Below the pieces are notes generated by a model that searched no databases, had not been told where the DNA came from, and saw only the letters and a program-made list of their open reading frames with translations. Positions 24,440-31,959 of a stretch of 31,959 nt of DNA are shown in pieces. The position numbers and the translations under genes were made by a program. The DNA comes from JACJYE01 sp964432875. GTDB taxonomy: Bacteria; Bacteroidota; Bacteroidia; Chitinophagales; Saprospiraceae. The DNA lies in NCBI GenBank assembly GCA_964432875.1, contig CAYSPJ010000055.1, positions 1 through 31,959 of the forward strand, in the 5' to 3' direction. Within the stretch, counting starts at the first letter, position 1. Each line of letters starts with the position of its first letter.

Positions 24440-25831
24440 ATGCATTGGAGAGCAATGGCATTCCTGCTGGCGGCAGCTATTTTGCCAGCCTGTGGGCCAA
24501 AGACAGCAGATCAGGGCAGCACCAGCAGCCCAACCCCAGCTTTTAGCCTGGACGAGCTTCAGCAGCGCACCTTCCTCTACTTTTGGGAACTGGCTGATAC
24601 GGTTTATGCACAGGTACCCGACCGTTATCCTACCCTGACCTTTTCCAGCATCGCCGCCACGGGCTTTGGGTTGACGTCTTATCTGGTAGGGGCGGAGCGA
24701 GGGTATATTACCCGCGAGCAGGCGGCGCAACGGACGCTAAAAACCTTGCGGGCCCTATGGGATTTGCCGCAGGGGCCGGAGGGGTCGGGCGTGAGCGGCT
24801 ACAAGGGCTTTTTTTACCATTTCCTTACCCTGGACCAAGCCTTGCGTTATCAACAGGTCGAGCTATCGACCATTGACACCGGCTTGCTCATGGCCGGCGT
24901 GCTCAGCGCCATGAGCTATTTTGATGGCGAAGATGAAACCGAGCAAGCCATCCGCCAATTGGCCGATGCGCTCTACCGGCGGGTGGAATGGGACTGGGCG
25001 CTGAACGATTCCGGGCGCCTCTCGATGGGGCATCATCCGGAAAAAGGCTTCATCTCCAGCGATTGGCGTGGCTACAACGAGGCGATGATTTTGCTGGTCA
25101 TGGCTATTGGGTCACCTACTCACCCCATCCCGGCAGAGAGCTGGCAGATTTGGTGCGAGACTTACGACTGGGCAGAGTTCGAGGGGGAAGAGCACGTCAA
25201 TTTCGCGCCACTCTTCGGCCATCAGTACAGCCAGATGTTCATTGACTTCCGGGGCATCCAGGACGAATACATGCGTCAGAAGGGCATGGATTACTTCGAG
25301 AACTCACGGCGGGCTACCCTGGCCAACCGCAAGTATTGCATCCGCAACCCCTTCGGCTTCGAAGGATACAACGAAAATAGCTGGGGCTTGACCGCTTGCG
25401 ATGGCCCAGCTAATGAAAAGCGTGAATGGAAAGGAAGGGAAGTACAATTTCACACTTACTTTGCCCGTGGTGCGGCAGCCTATGAAGTTAAGGATGATGG
25501 CACCATCGCCCCCACGGCGGCAGGCGGTTCTATCCCTTTCGCCCCCGAGGTTTGCCTGCCTGCTTTGCAAGCGATGTGGGAGCAACACTACGAGAAGCTG
25601 GTAGGTGAATACGGCTTCCGCGATGCCTTCAACCTAAGCTATACTTTTGGCAAGAGGAATGAAAACGGTTGGTTCGACGTGGATTACCTCGGCATCGACC
25701 AAGGCCCCATCCTGATCCAGGCTGAGAACCATCGCTCCGGCCTCGTCTGGGAGCTGATGAAAAAAAACCCTTACATCGTTGAGGGCTTGAAAAAGGCGGG
25801 GTTTACCGGAGGATGGCTGGACCAGATGTAA
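24440..25831 (+). CDS. GH144 (PF10091) glucanase/sophorohydrolase, lipoprotein
   Basis: A 463-residue enzyme with an N-terminal lipoprotein signal (AAAILPAC, lipid Cys at 18), so it is anchored in the outer or inner membrane, facing periplasm or surface. After a short Ser/Thr/Pro linker nearly the whole protein is one GH144 domain (about 36-455): RTFLYFWELAD, TGFGLTSYLVGAERGYITREQ, YNEAMILLVMAIGSPTHPIP, NSWGLTACDGP, DGTIAPTAAGGSIPFAPE and GIDQGPILIQAENHRSG. The same landmarks occur in the 19186 protein, but accessory and sorting domains are absent and the region facing the active site differs (STIDTGLLMAG here versus NGGDLVETAFLIQG there). Known members act on beta-1,2-glucan; whether this copy is endo- or exo-acting cannot be read from sequence. 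A GH3 gene follows at 72 bp. Confidence 0.9.
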   Translation: MHWRAMAFLLAAAILPACGPKTADQGSTSSPTPAFSLDELQQRTFLYFWELADTVYAQVPDRYPTLTFSSIAATGFGLTSYLVGAERGYITREQAAQRTLKTLRALWDLPQGPEGSGVSGYKGFFYHFLTLDQALRYQQVELSTIDTGLLMAGVLSAMSYFDGEDETEQAIRQLADALYRRVEWDWALNDSGRLSMGHHPEKGFISSDWRGYNEAMILLVMAIGSPTHPIPAESWQIWCETYDWAEFEGEEHVNFAPLFGHQYSQMFIDFRGIQDEYMRQKGMDYFENSRRATLANRKYCIRNPFGFEGYNENSWGLTACDGPANEKREWKGREVQFHTYFARGAAAYEVKDDGTIAPTAAGGSIPFAPEVCLPALQAMWEQHYEKLVGEYGFRDAFNLSYTFGKRNENGWFDVDYLGIDQGPILIQAENHRSGLVWELMKKNPYIVEGLKKAGFTGGWLDQM

Positions 25832-25903
25832 GGGCGGCACTTGTGCCTGCCCATAATCAATCAGGGCGGCCATAAGGGACGCCCCAATAAAAATAACAAT
25901 ACC

Positions 25904-28144
25904 ATGAAATCAACAACCCTACCCATTTTAATCACCCTGGCGCTGCTATTCAGCGCCTTCGCCCCCGGGCCGTCTGGCTTGAGAGATAACCCGCCAGCCG
26001 ACCCCTGGGCAAAAAAAATAGATTCGGTACTCGCCCTGATGACGCTGGAAGAAAAAATCGGGCAGATGACCCTGTTTACCAGCGATTGGGACGTGACCGG
26101 GCCTACTCTGCGGGCTACCTACAAAGAAGACATCCGCAGTGGAAGAGTTGGGGCTATTTTCAATGCCCATACGGCCGACTACGTGCGGGAATTACAGCGT
26201 CTCGCCGTGGAAGAGACCCGCCTGGGCATCCCCTTGATCTTTGGCTATGACGTCGTCCACGGCTACAAAACCATCTTCCCCCTCCCGTTGGCGGAGGCGG
26301 CTAGTTGGGATTTGGCAGCCATCGAGAAGGCGGCGCGCATTGCCGCGGTCGAGGCCACGGCGGCCGGCCTTAATTGGACTTTCGCCCCCATGGTGGACAT
26401 TGCCCGCGACCCCCGCTGGGGCCGCATCGTCGAAGGCGCTGGCGAAGATGTTTACTTGAGTAGTCTGATTGCCGCAGCCCGTGTGCGCGGCTTCCAGGGC
26501 GAGGATATCAGTGCCCCCAATACCCTGCTGGCTTGCGCCAAGCATTTTGCCGCTTACGGCGCTGCCCAGGCCGGGCGCGATTATCATACCGTGGACATCT
26601 CCGATCGCAGCCTGCGCGAGACTTATCTGCCGCCCTTCAAAGCAGCAATTGATGCCGGCGTGCGCACCTTCATGACCGCCTTCAATGAGCTAGACGGGGT
26701 GCCCGCCACCGGCAGTAAATACCTGCTCACCGACATCTTGCGCCAGGAGTGGGGCTTCGATGGCTTTGTCGTCACTGACTATACTTCCATCAATGAGATG
26801 GTGCTCCACGGTTTTTCCCGCGATGAGAAGCATGCCGGCGAGCAGTCCGTTAATGCGGGGGTGGACATGGATATGCAGGGGGCTGTTTTTCACAACTACC
26901 TCGCGCAGTCGGTGGCTGAAGGCAAGGTGAAGGTCGCCGATATTGACCAAGCGGTGCGCCGCATTCTGCGCCAGAAGTTCGAGCTGGGCCTTTTCGAGGA
27001 CCCCTATCGCTACTGCGACATGAAACGGCAGGAAGCTACCCTGCTGGCCAAAGAACACCTCGATTTTGCGCGCGAGATCGCCCGCAAGTCCATCGTTTTG
27101 CTGCGCAACGAGAAACAGGTCCTGCCCTTGTCAAAAGGCCTGAAAACCCTGGCGGTCATTGGCCCCTTAGCCGACAACAAGCGCGAACTGCTCGGCTCCT
27201 GGCACGGCGCGGGGAATGCTGAAGATTGCGTGACCCTGTTGGATGGTATCCGGCAGGCGGTAGGTTCCAAGACGGAGCTGCTCTATGCCAAGGGCTGCGA
27301 GCTGACTGGCGACAGCCGTGCCGGCTTTGAGCCCGCTCTTCTGGCAGCGATGAAAGCTGATGCCGTAGTGCTGGCTATCGGCGAAGGTGCCGACATGAGC
27401 GGCGAAGCCGCCAGCCGCACGCAACTGAGCTTGCCCGGCGTACAGCAGGAACTGGCCGAGGCGCTGATTGCCACTGGCAAGCCCGTCGTAGTCGTGCTGA
27501 TGAACGGCCGGCCGCTGTGCCTCCCCTGGATCGCCGAAAATGCTCCAGCCGTGCTGGAGGCCTGGCTCCTCGGCACCCAAGCCGGCCCAGCTATCGCTGA
27601 TGTGTTGTTTGGCGATTACAACCCTTCCGGGAAACTGCCAGTGACTTTCCCGCGCAATGAAGGGCAAATCCCCATCTACTACGATATGAAGAATACCGGG
27701 CGCCCCTTCAACGCCAACGACAAATATACCAGCAAGTACCTCGACTCGCCCAACGAGCCGCTCTACCCCTTTGGTTATGGCTTGAGTTACACCACTTTTA
27801 AGTACGCCAACCTCAAACTCAGCGCTCCGTCATTCGCAGCAGGTGAAAAGCTCGGCGTAACGGTTGAAGTAACCAATACCGGCCAATATGATGGGGTGGA
27901 AACGGTACAGCTCTACCTGCGTTGCATCACGGGTAGCGTCACCCGCCCGGTGAAAGAACTCAAAGGCTTCCAGCAAGTCCTCTTGCGCAAAGGGGAAACG
28001 AAGACCGTACGCTTTGAACTGACGGAGGAGGACTTGAAGTTTTACGGCTTTGACATGCAGTTTGCCGCTGAAACCGGAGACTACGAAGTGTTTGTAGGGA
28101 CGAATTCGGCGGAGCTGTTATCACAAAGAATGGTATTTAAATAA
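25904..28144 (+). CDS. bglX: GH3 beta-glucosidase (BglX-like)
   Basis: A 746-residue secreted enzyme from ATG 25904; a longer reading from 25841 adds 21 polar residues ahead of the signal peptide and is rejected. Signal peptide about 1-20, no lipobox, so a soluble periplasmic location is likely. The GH3 N-terminal barrel includes GYDVVHG, MVDIARDPRWGRIVEG and CAKHFAAYG, with the nucleophile Asp in GFVVTDY (about residue 292). The C-terminal domain carries GEGADMSGEAASRTQLSLPG with the likely acid/base Glu near 501. A terminal FN3-like domain starts after PLYPFGYGLSYTTF. GH3 enzymes of this kind hydrolyse terminal beta-linked glucose; members working on sophoro-oligosaccharides are known from Listeria and Bacteroides. 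Placed behind two GH144 genes, it would finish degradation to glucose. The nucleophile context TDY rather than the common SDW is a mild oddity. Confidence 0.92.
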   Translation: MKSTTLPILITLALLFSAFAPGPSGLRDNPPADPWAKKIDSVLALMTLEEKIGQMTLFTSDWDVTGPTLRATYKEDIRSGRVGAIFNAHTADYVRELQRLAVEETRLGIPLIFGYDVVHGYKTIFPLPLAEAASWDLAAIEKAARIAAVEATAAGLNWTFAPMVDIARDPRWGRIVEGAGEDVYLSSLIAAARVRGFQGEDISAPNTLLACAKHFAAYGAAQAGRDYHTVDISDRSLRETYLPPFKAAIDAGVRTFMTAFNELDGVPATGSKYLLTDILRQEWGFDGFVVTDYTSINEMVLHGFSRDEKHAGEQSVNAGVDMDMQGAVFHNYLAQSVAEGKVKVADIDQAVRRILRQKFELGLFEDPYRYCDMKRQEATLLAKEHLDFAREIARKSIVLLRNEKQVLPLSKGLKTLAVIGPLADNKRELLGSWHGAGNAEDCVTLLDGIRQAVGSKTELLYAKGCELTGDSRAGFEPALLAAMKADAVVLAIGEGADMSGEAASRTQLSLPGVQQELAEALIATGKPVVVVLMNGRPLCLPWIAENAPAVLEAWLLGTQAGPAIADVLFGDYNPSGKLPVTFPRNEGQIPIYYDMKNTGRPFNANDKYTSKYLDSPNEPLYPFGYGLSYTTFKYANLKLSAPSFAAGEKLGVTVEVTNTGQYDGVETVQLYLRCITGSVTRPVKELKGFQQVLLRKGETKTVRFELTEEDLKFYGFDMQFAAETGDYEVFVGTNSAELLSQRMVFK

Positions 28145-28196
28145 AAAACGCGCAACGCTACAGTTGCAAAAATTCAGCTGAGGAATAGGCTGTATC

Positions 28197-28245
28197 ACTT
28201 TTTACTTTTTACTTTTTACTTTTTACTTTTTACTTTTTACTTTTT
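28197..28245. repeat. Heptanucleotide tandem repeat, seven copies of ACTTTTT
   Basis: Exactly 49 bases in seven identical 7-bp units, in the 149-bp gap between GH3 and susC, ending 48 bp before the susC ATG. The unit is a relative of the CCTTTAC unit at 7922-7977: same period and a shared TTTAC core. It is noncoding and prone to length change; it may alter spacing in the susC leader or promoter. Confidence 0.95.
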
Positions 28246-28293
28246 CTTTTTTCCAAAACAGCCTAAGCTTAATCTACAAAAACTCATCGGATT

Positions 28294-31287
28294 ATGAAAA
28301 AGCAAACATTAACAAATTGGCTATGGCTGCCCCTGCTGTTGGCCGCTTTTGGCCTACAGGCGCAGCAAGTGAAGGTGGCGGGCAACGTCACCTCTAAAGA
28401 GGATGGGGAGACCTTGATCGGGGTCAATATCCTGATTAAAGGCACTGCTAGCGGGACGATTACCGATTTTGATGGGAATTATGAGCTAACGGTGCCTTCG
28501 GCCGATGTGACGCTGGTATTTTCCTACACTGGATTCGAAACCGTGGAAATCGATTTAGCCGGCCGCACCCGCCTGGATGTGGTGATGAGCTTATCTCGTC
28601 AGTTGCTGGATGAAATCGTGGTGGTCGGTTACGGCACGCAACGCAAGAGCGACTTGACCGGCTCCATCTCCTCGGTCAAAGCAGAAGAGTTGCAGCGCAT
28701 CCCCTCTGCCAACCTGGAGCAGGCCCTGCAGGGCCGCGTATCCGGTGTGCAGGTGACGCCGGTATCCGGCGAACCGGGGGCTGGCGCCATCATCCGCATC
28801 CGTGGCACGGGCACGCTCAACGATGCCTCGCCCTTGTACGTGGTGGACGGGATGTTGCTCAACGATATCTCCTTCCTCAACCTCAACGATGTGGAATCCG
28901 TGGAGGTGCTCAAAGACGCTTCGGCTACGGCGATTTACGGTTCGCGGGGTGCCAATGGGGTCATCATCATCACCACCAAGAAGGGGCAGCGCCAGGGGGC
29001 GGTATTTTCAGCTTCTGCTTTTTATGGCGTACAGAACGTGCTGAAGAAAATCGATTTAGTCAATGGGGCGCAGTTTGCGCAGTTGGCCAATGAAGTGGCA
29101 ATCAATGAAGGCCGCAACCCGCTCTTCGCCAACCCAGAGGCTTTTGGCGAGGGCACGGATTGGCAGAGCGTCATCTTCCAGCCAGCGCCCATCCAAAACT
29201 ATCAGTTTTCGGCTAATGGGGGCAGCGAGAGCATGATTTACAATCTCAGCCTGAACTACTTCGGGCAAGAGGGCATCGTGCGCGGCTCGGAATTCCAGCG
29301 CCTTACCATGCGCCTCAATAATGAGTATACCCTGTCTAAACGCTTTAGCTTCGGGCACAATTTGTCTATGATTTACACCCAGCGCGATGTGGCTGCCGAT
29401 GTGGTGCCTACGGCTTATCGTGCCGAGCCCATCGTGCCGGTGCGGGATTCGCTGGGCAATTTCGGCGATGCTACCGTTCGGGTGCCGATTTCCAATCCTG
29501 AGGCGCAGATCTTTTACAACAACAGCGCCAATTTCGGCTACCGCACAGTGGGCAATGCCTATCTGGATGTACGCCTGCCGGCCAACCTGGTTTTCCGCAG
29601 CAACCTCGGCATGGATTTGGAGAGTACCCAAGGGAAATCTTTTGTGCCGCAGTTTGAGGTATCGCCTACCAGCCTGCAGCGCAATGACGTCAGCCGGCTT
29701 TCCGTTAATCAGGGGCGTACTTTTTCATGGCTTTGGGAGAATACGCTTTCATACAATAAAGAATGGACGGATCACCGCCTGAATTTGCTGGGCGGTATTA
29801 CTTCGCAGGAATATACTTTTGAGAACCTGGGCGGCGGCCGCATCAATTTCCCGGGTGAGTCGCCCGAATTTTACTACCTGAATGCTGGCGAGGTGCTGGG
29901 GCAGACCAATTTCAACACCAGCTTTTCCTGGAGTATGCTATCCTACCTCTTCCGGGTAAACTACACCTTGATGGACCGCTACCTCTTCACCGGTAGCTAC
30001 CGTATCGACGGCTCCTCTCGCTTTGGGGAGAACAACCGCTACGGGCACTTTCCCTCCCTGGCCCTGGGGTGGAATCTTTCCAACGAAGCCTTTATGGATA
30101 ATGTCGATTTCATCAGCCGCCTGAAGCTGCGCGCCAGTTGGGGGCAGATCGGCAACGACAAAATCGGCGCTTATGCTGGCCGGCCTACGGTAACCACCAA
30201 CCTGAATACGGTGCTGGGCCGCGATCCGCAACTGATCAATGGCGCATCCATCGTCAGCTTGGCCAACCCCTCTATCAAGTGGGAGGCCAACACTCAGTCC
30301 AATGCCGGCTTTGAAGTAGGACTGCTAGACAACCGCCTCGTCGCCGAGGTGGACTACTACAACCGGGTGACTGATGATATCCTGGTGTCGGTGCCAATCC
30401 CTGATTACATCGGCGCTGACCAATTCCCGATTGTCAATGCGGCCAAGGTGCGCAACTCTGGCTTTGACTTCAACCTCGGCTGGCGCGAACGGCGGGGCAG
30501 GGTCTCCTACAACCTCAACTTAGTAGCTTCTACCGTAAATAATGAAGTGCTGGGCCTGGGTGAAGGGCAGGAAGCTATCTTCGGCGGCGGCCTGGGCATC
30601 GGCGGCTTGCTAGGTACCCGTACCGTGGTTGGCCAGCCCATCGGCTCTTATTTCGGCTATGTGGTGGAAGGGGTCTTCCAAAACCAAGCCGAAATCGACG
30701 CCTTACCCAGTTGGGGCCGGGAAAGGCCGGGCGACTTGCGCTATGCCGACATTAACGGCGATGGGGTCATCACTACCGACGACCGCACCTTCATCGGCAG
30801 CCCCATCCCGGATTTCATCTATGGCCTGAGCGCTGGGTTTGACGTAGCCGGCTTCGATTTCGTCATCGACTTCAACGGGCAGCGCGGCAACCAGATTATC
30901 AACGCCAAAAAGATGGCGCGCTTCGGCACCTATAATTTTGAGTCCTCTTACCTGGACCGCTGGACGGGGGAGGGCACCAGTAATGCTGAGCCGCGCATCA
31001 CCAATGGCGGCCACAACTACGAAATGTCAGATCGCTTCATCGAAGACGGCTCTTTCTTGCGCCTGCGTACCCTGCAGGTGGGCTATACCTTGCCATCGAA
31101 TCTGCTGGGCCAGCTCAAGCTTTCTAAGCTACGGGTCTATGCCAATGGCACCAACTTGATTACCTGGGACAATTACTCGGGCTATACGCCCGAAATATCC
31201 TCCGGCTCGGTTATCGATGTGGGGATTGACCGGGGCGTATTCCCGATTGCTAAGGTATTTACGGTTGGGTTGGATATTGGGTTTTGA
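28294..31287 (+). CDS. susC: SusC/RagA-family TonB-dependent outer-membrane transporter
   Basis: A 997-residue protein, typical SusC size. Order: signal peptide (about 1-24), carboxypeptidase-regulatory-like beta domain (about 26-112; VAGNVTSKEDGETLIGVNILIKGT ... FSYTGFETVEIDL), a TonB-box-like stretch EIVVVGYGTQRK, the plug (about 118-232; IRIRGTGTLNDASPLYVVDG, VEVLKDASATAIYGSRGANGVIIITTKKG) and the 22-strand barrel, ending VFTVGLDIGF with a C-terminal aromatic residue. No N-terminal anti-sigma-interacting STN domain is present, so regulation by a FecR/ECF pair is unlikely. It would import oligosaccharides together with the SusD lipoprotein encoded next. The glycoside hydrolases lie upstream, so the likely cargo is beta-1,2-linked gluco-oligosaccharide; this is inferred from context. 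Confidence 0.95.
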   Translation: MKKQTLTNWLWLPLLLAAFGLQAQQVKVAGNVTSKEDGETLIGVNILIKGTASGTITDFDGNYELTVPSADVTLVFSYTGFETVEIDLAGRTRLDVVMSLSRQLLDEIVVVGYGTQRKSDLTGSISSVKAEELQRIPSANLEQALQGRVSGVQVTPVSGEPGAGAIIRIRGTGTLNDASPLYVVDGMLLNDISFLNLNDVESVEVLKDASATAIYGSRGANGVIIITTKKGQRQGAVFSASAFYGVQNVLKKIDLVNGAQFAQLANEVAINEGRNPLFANPEAFGEGTDWQSVIFQPAPIQNYQFSANGGSESMIYNLSLNYFGQEGIVRGSEFQRLTMRLNNEYTLSKRFSFGHNLSMIYTQRDVAADVVPTAYRAEPIVPVRDSLGNFGDATVRVPISNPEAQIFYNNSANFGYRTVGNAYLDVRLPANLVFRSNLGMDLESTQGKSFVPQFEVSPTSLQRNDVSRLSVNQGRTFSWLWENTLSYNKEWTDHRLNLLGGITSQEYTFENLGGGRINFPGESPEFYYLNAGEVLGQTNFNTSFSWSMLSYLFRVNYTLMDRYLFTGSYRIDGSSRFGENNRYGHFPSLALGWNLSNEAFMDNVDFISRLKLRASWGQIGNDKIGAYAGRPTVTTNLNTVLGRDPQLINGASIVSLANPSIKWEANTQSNAGFEVGLLDNRLVAEVDYYNRVTDDILVSVPIPDYIGADQFPIVNAAKVRNSGFDFNLGWRERRGRVSYNLNLVASTVNNEVLGLGEGQEAIFGGGLGIGGLLGTRTVVGQPIGSYFGYVVEGVFQNQAEIDALPSWGRERPGDLRYADINGDGVITTDDRTFIGSPIPDFIYGLSAGFDVAGFDFVIDFNGQRGNQIINAKKMARFGTYNFESSYLDRWTGEGTSNAEPRITNGGHNYEMSDRFIEDGSFLRLRTLQVGYTLPSNLLGQLKLSKLRVYANGTNLITWDNYSGYTPEISSGSVIDVGIDRGVFPIAKVFTVGLDIGF

Positions 31288-31306
31288 TTGTTGTTGTTAT
31301 TGTTTA

Positions 31307-31332
31307 TAGAGACAATTCATGAATTGTCTCTA
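31307..31332. repeat. Perfect 26-bp palindrome between susC and susD
   Basis: Arms TAGAGACAATT and AATTGTCTCTA around a central CATG, 13 bp each side without mismatch. It lies in the 94-bp susC-susD gap, longer than the short spacers usual for this pair. As RNA it gives an 11-bp stem with a 4-nt loop and no U tract. The TAGAGAC...GTCTCTA arms resemble dispersed extragenic palindromes of other genomes (recollection, not checked). Confidence 0.9.
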
Positions 31333-31381
31333 CAATGGGATACCAAACAGAAATATTTCTAAAATGTCAAAAAACGACATC

Positions 31382-31959
31382 ATGAAAAAACATAAAATCA
31401 TCCTCATCTTCTCTTTAATCCTCATCGGCACTGCCTGTTCAGAAGATTTCCTGGACAAGAAGCCGCTGGGGCTACTCACCTCGGATACCTTTTTTCAAAC
31501 CGAGGAGCACGCCATCTGGGCGACTAATGCCGTTTACAACATCCTCCGCAGCTGGGAGGTGCACGTCTTCAGCTACATCGGCATGACGGACATCGTTTCA
31601 GACGATGCCGACAAAGGCAGTACGCCAAGCGACGGCAATTTCCTGCTGGAGATCGACAATTTTGAGTACGATGCCGGCAACATAGCCGTTAGCACCGTCT
31701 GGTCGGGCTACTACCGCGGCATTTACCGTGCCAACCTCTGCATCCTGAATATCCCCGATATGGACATCAACCCAACCCTGCGTGATCGCCTGGTGGGGGA
31801 GAACAAATTCCTGCGGGCTTATTTCTACTTCAATATGGTGCGCTGGTTCGGTGGGGTGCCCCTTATCACACGGCCACTAGCGCCAGAGGAGTACAAGCAG
31901 GCCCGCGCTACCGAAGCGGAAGTTTATGCTCTTATTGAGCGCGATTTGCTAGACGCCAT
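31382..31959 (+). CDS. susD: SusD/RagB-family glycan-binding lipoprotein (clipped by window end)
   Basis: An open frame of 192 codons runs off the right edge without a stop. It starts MKKHKIILIFSLILIGTAC, a lipoprotein signal with lipid Cys at residue 19, followed by SEDFLDKKPLG, the standard opening of mature SusD proteins. The TPR-type scaffold signature appears as TDTFFQTEEHAIWATNAVYN-like helices and, further on, LRAYFYFNMVRWFGGVPLITRP, a hallmark of the family. SusD caps the SusC barrel at the cell surface and hands over oligosaccharides. An in-frame ATG at 31364 would add six polar residues and is less likely. It lies 94 bp after susC with a perfect palindrome between; ligand inferred as beta-1,2-glucan oligomers. 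Confidence 0.92.
   Translation, partial: MKKHKIILIFSLILIGTACSEDFLDKKPLGLLTSDTFFQTEEHAIWATNAVYNILRSWEVHVFSYIGMTDIVSDDADKGSTPSDGNFLLEIDNFEYDAGNIAVSTVWSGYYRGIYRANLCILNIPDMDINPTLRDRLVGENKFLRAYFYFNMVRWFGGVPLITRPLAPEEYKQARATEAEVYALIERDLLDA

Noticed and set aside
31307..31332. Insertion sequence remnant between susC and susD
   Set aside because: Only a short perfect palindrome is present, with no transposase fragment and no visible target-site duplication.

Overview
The window looks like a chromosomal piece of a GC-rich Bacteroidota bacterium, most likely from the Saprospiria/Chitinophagia side of the phylum. The evidence is a SusC/SusD pair, type IX secretion (T9SS) sorting domains of both kinds (a gliding-motility-type CTD at 7974-10772 and type A CTDs at 19186-24362), a Y_Y_Y-containing membrane regulator, a bacillithiol-reductase-like flavoprotein, and Bacteroidota-style -7 promoter elements (TAnnTTTG). 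No tRNA, rRNA, transposase, phage gene or CRISPR array was seen. No gene-free stretch exceeds 300 bp.

Left part (1-7900, mostly minus strand): a clipped secreted protein, a GT-C glycosyltransferase, an unknown protein translationally coupled to a YpdA-like reductase, then a signalling pair consisting of an Rcp1-type response regulator and a REC-PAS-kinase-REC protein whose kinase core has lost its catalytic residues. A plus-strand polyprenyl diphosphate synthase faces a GNAT/acylphosphatase pair.

Middle part (7900-18900): a large T9SS-exported FN3 protein flanked by a heptanucleotide repeat, a class C beta-lactamase-like hydrolase, a DUF2279-type protein, hibernation factor hpf, a secreted duplicated-domain protein followed 19 bp later by a kinase-less transmembrane sensor/HTH regulator, and rluF.

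Right part (19186-31959, all plus strand) is the most interesting section: a polysaccharide utilisation locus ordered GH144 (T9SS-exported, multidomain), a five-repeat T9SS carbohydrate-binding-like protein, GH144 lipoprotein, GH3 beta-glucosidase, SusC, SusD (clipped by the window end). GH144 enzymes known so far act on beta-1,2-glucan, so the inferred pathway is: surface capture and cleavage of beta-1,2-glucan by the T9SS proteins, import of sophoro-oligosaccharides through SusC/SusD, and conversion to glucose by GH144/GH3 in the periplasm. The five-repeat protein (pattern A-B-A-B-A) is the best candidate for an undescribed glycan-binding component. Two 7-bp tandem arrays and a perfect 26-bp palindrome sit at gene borders, two of the three inside the PUL.
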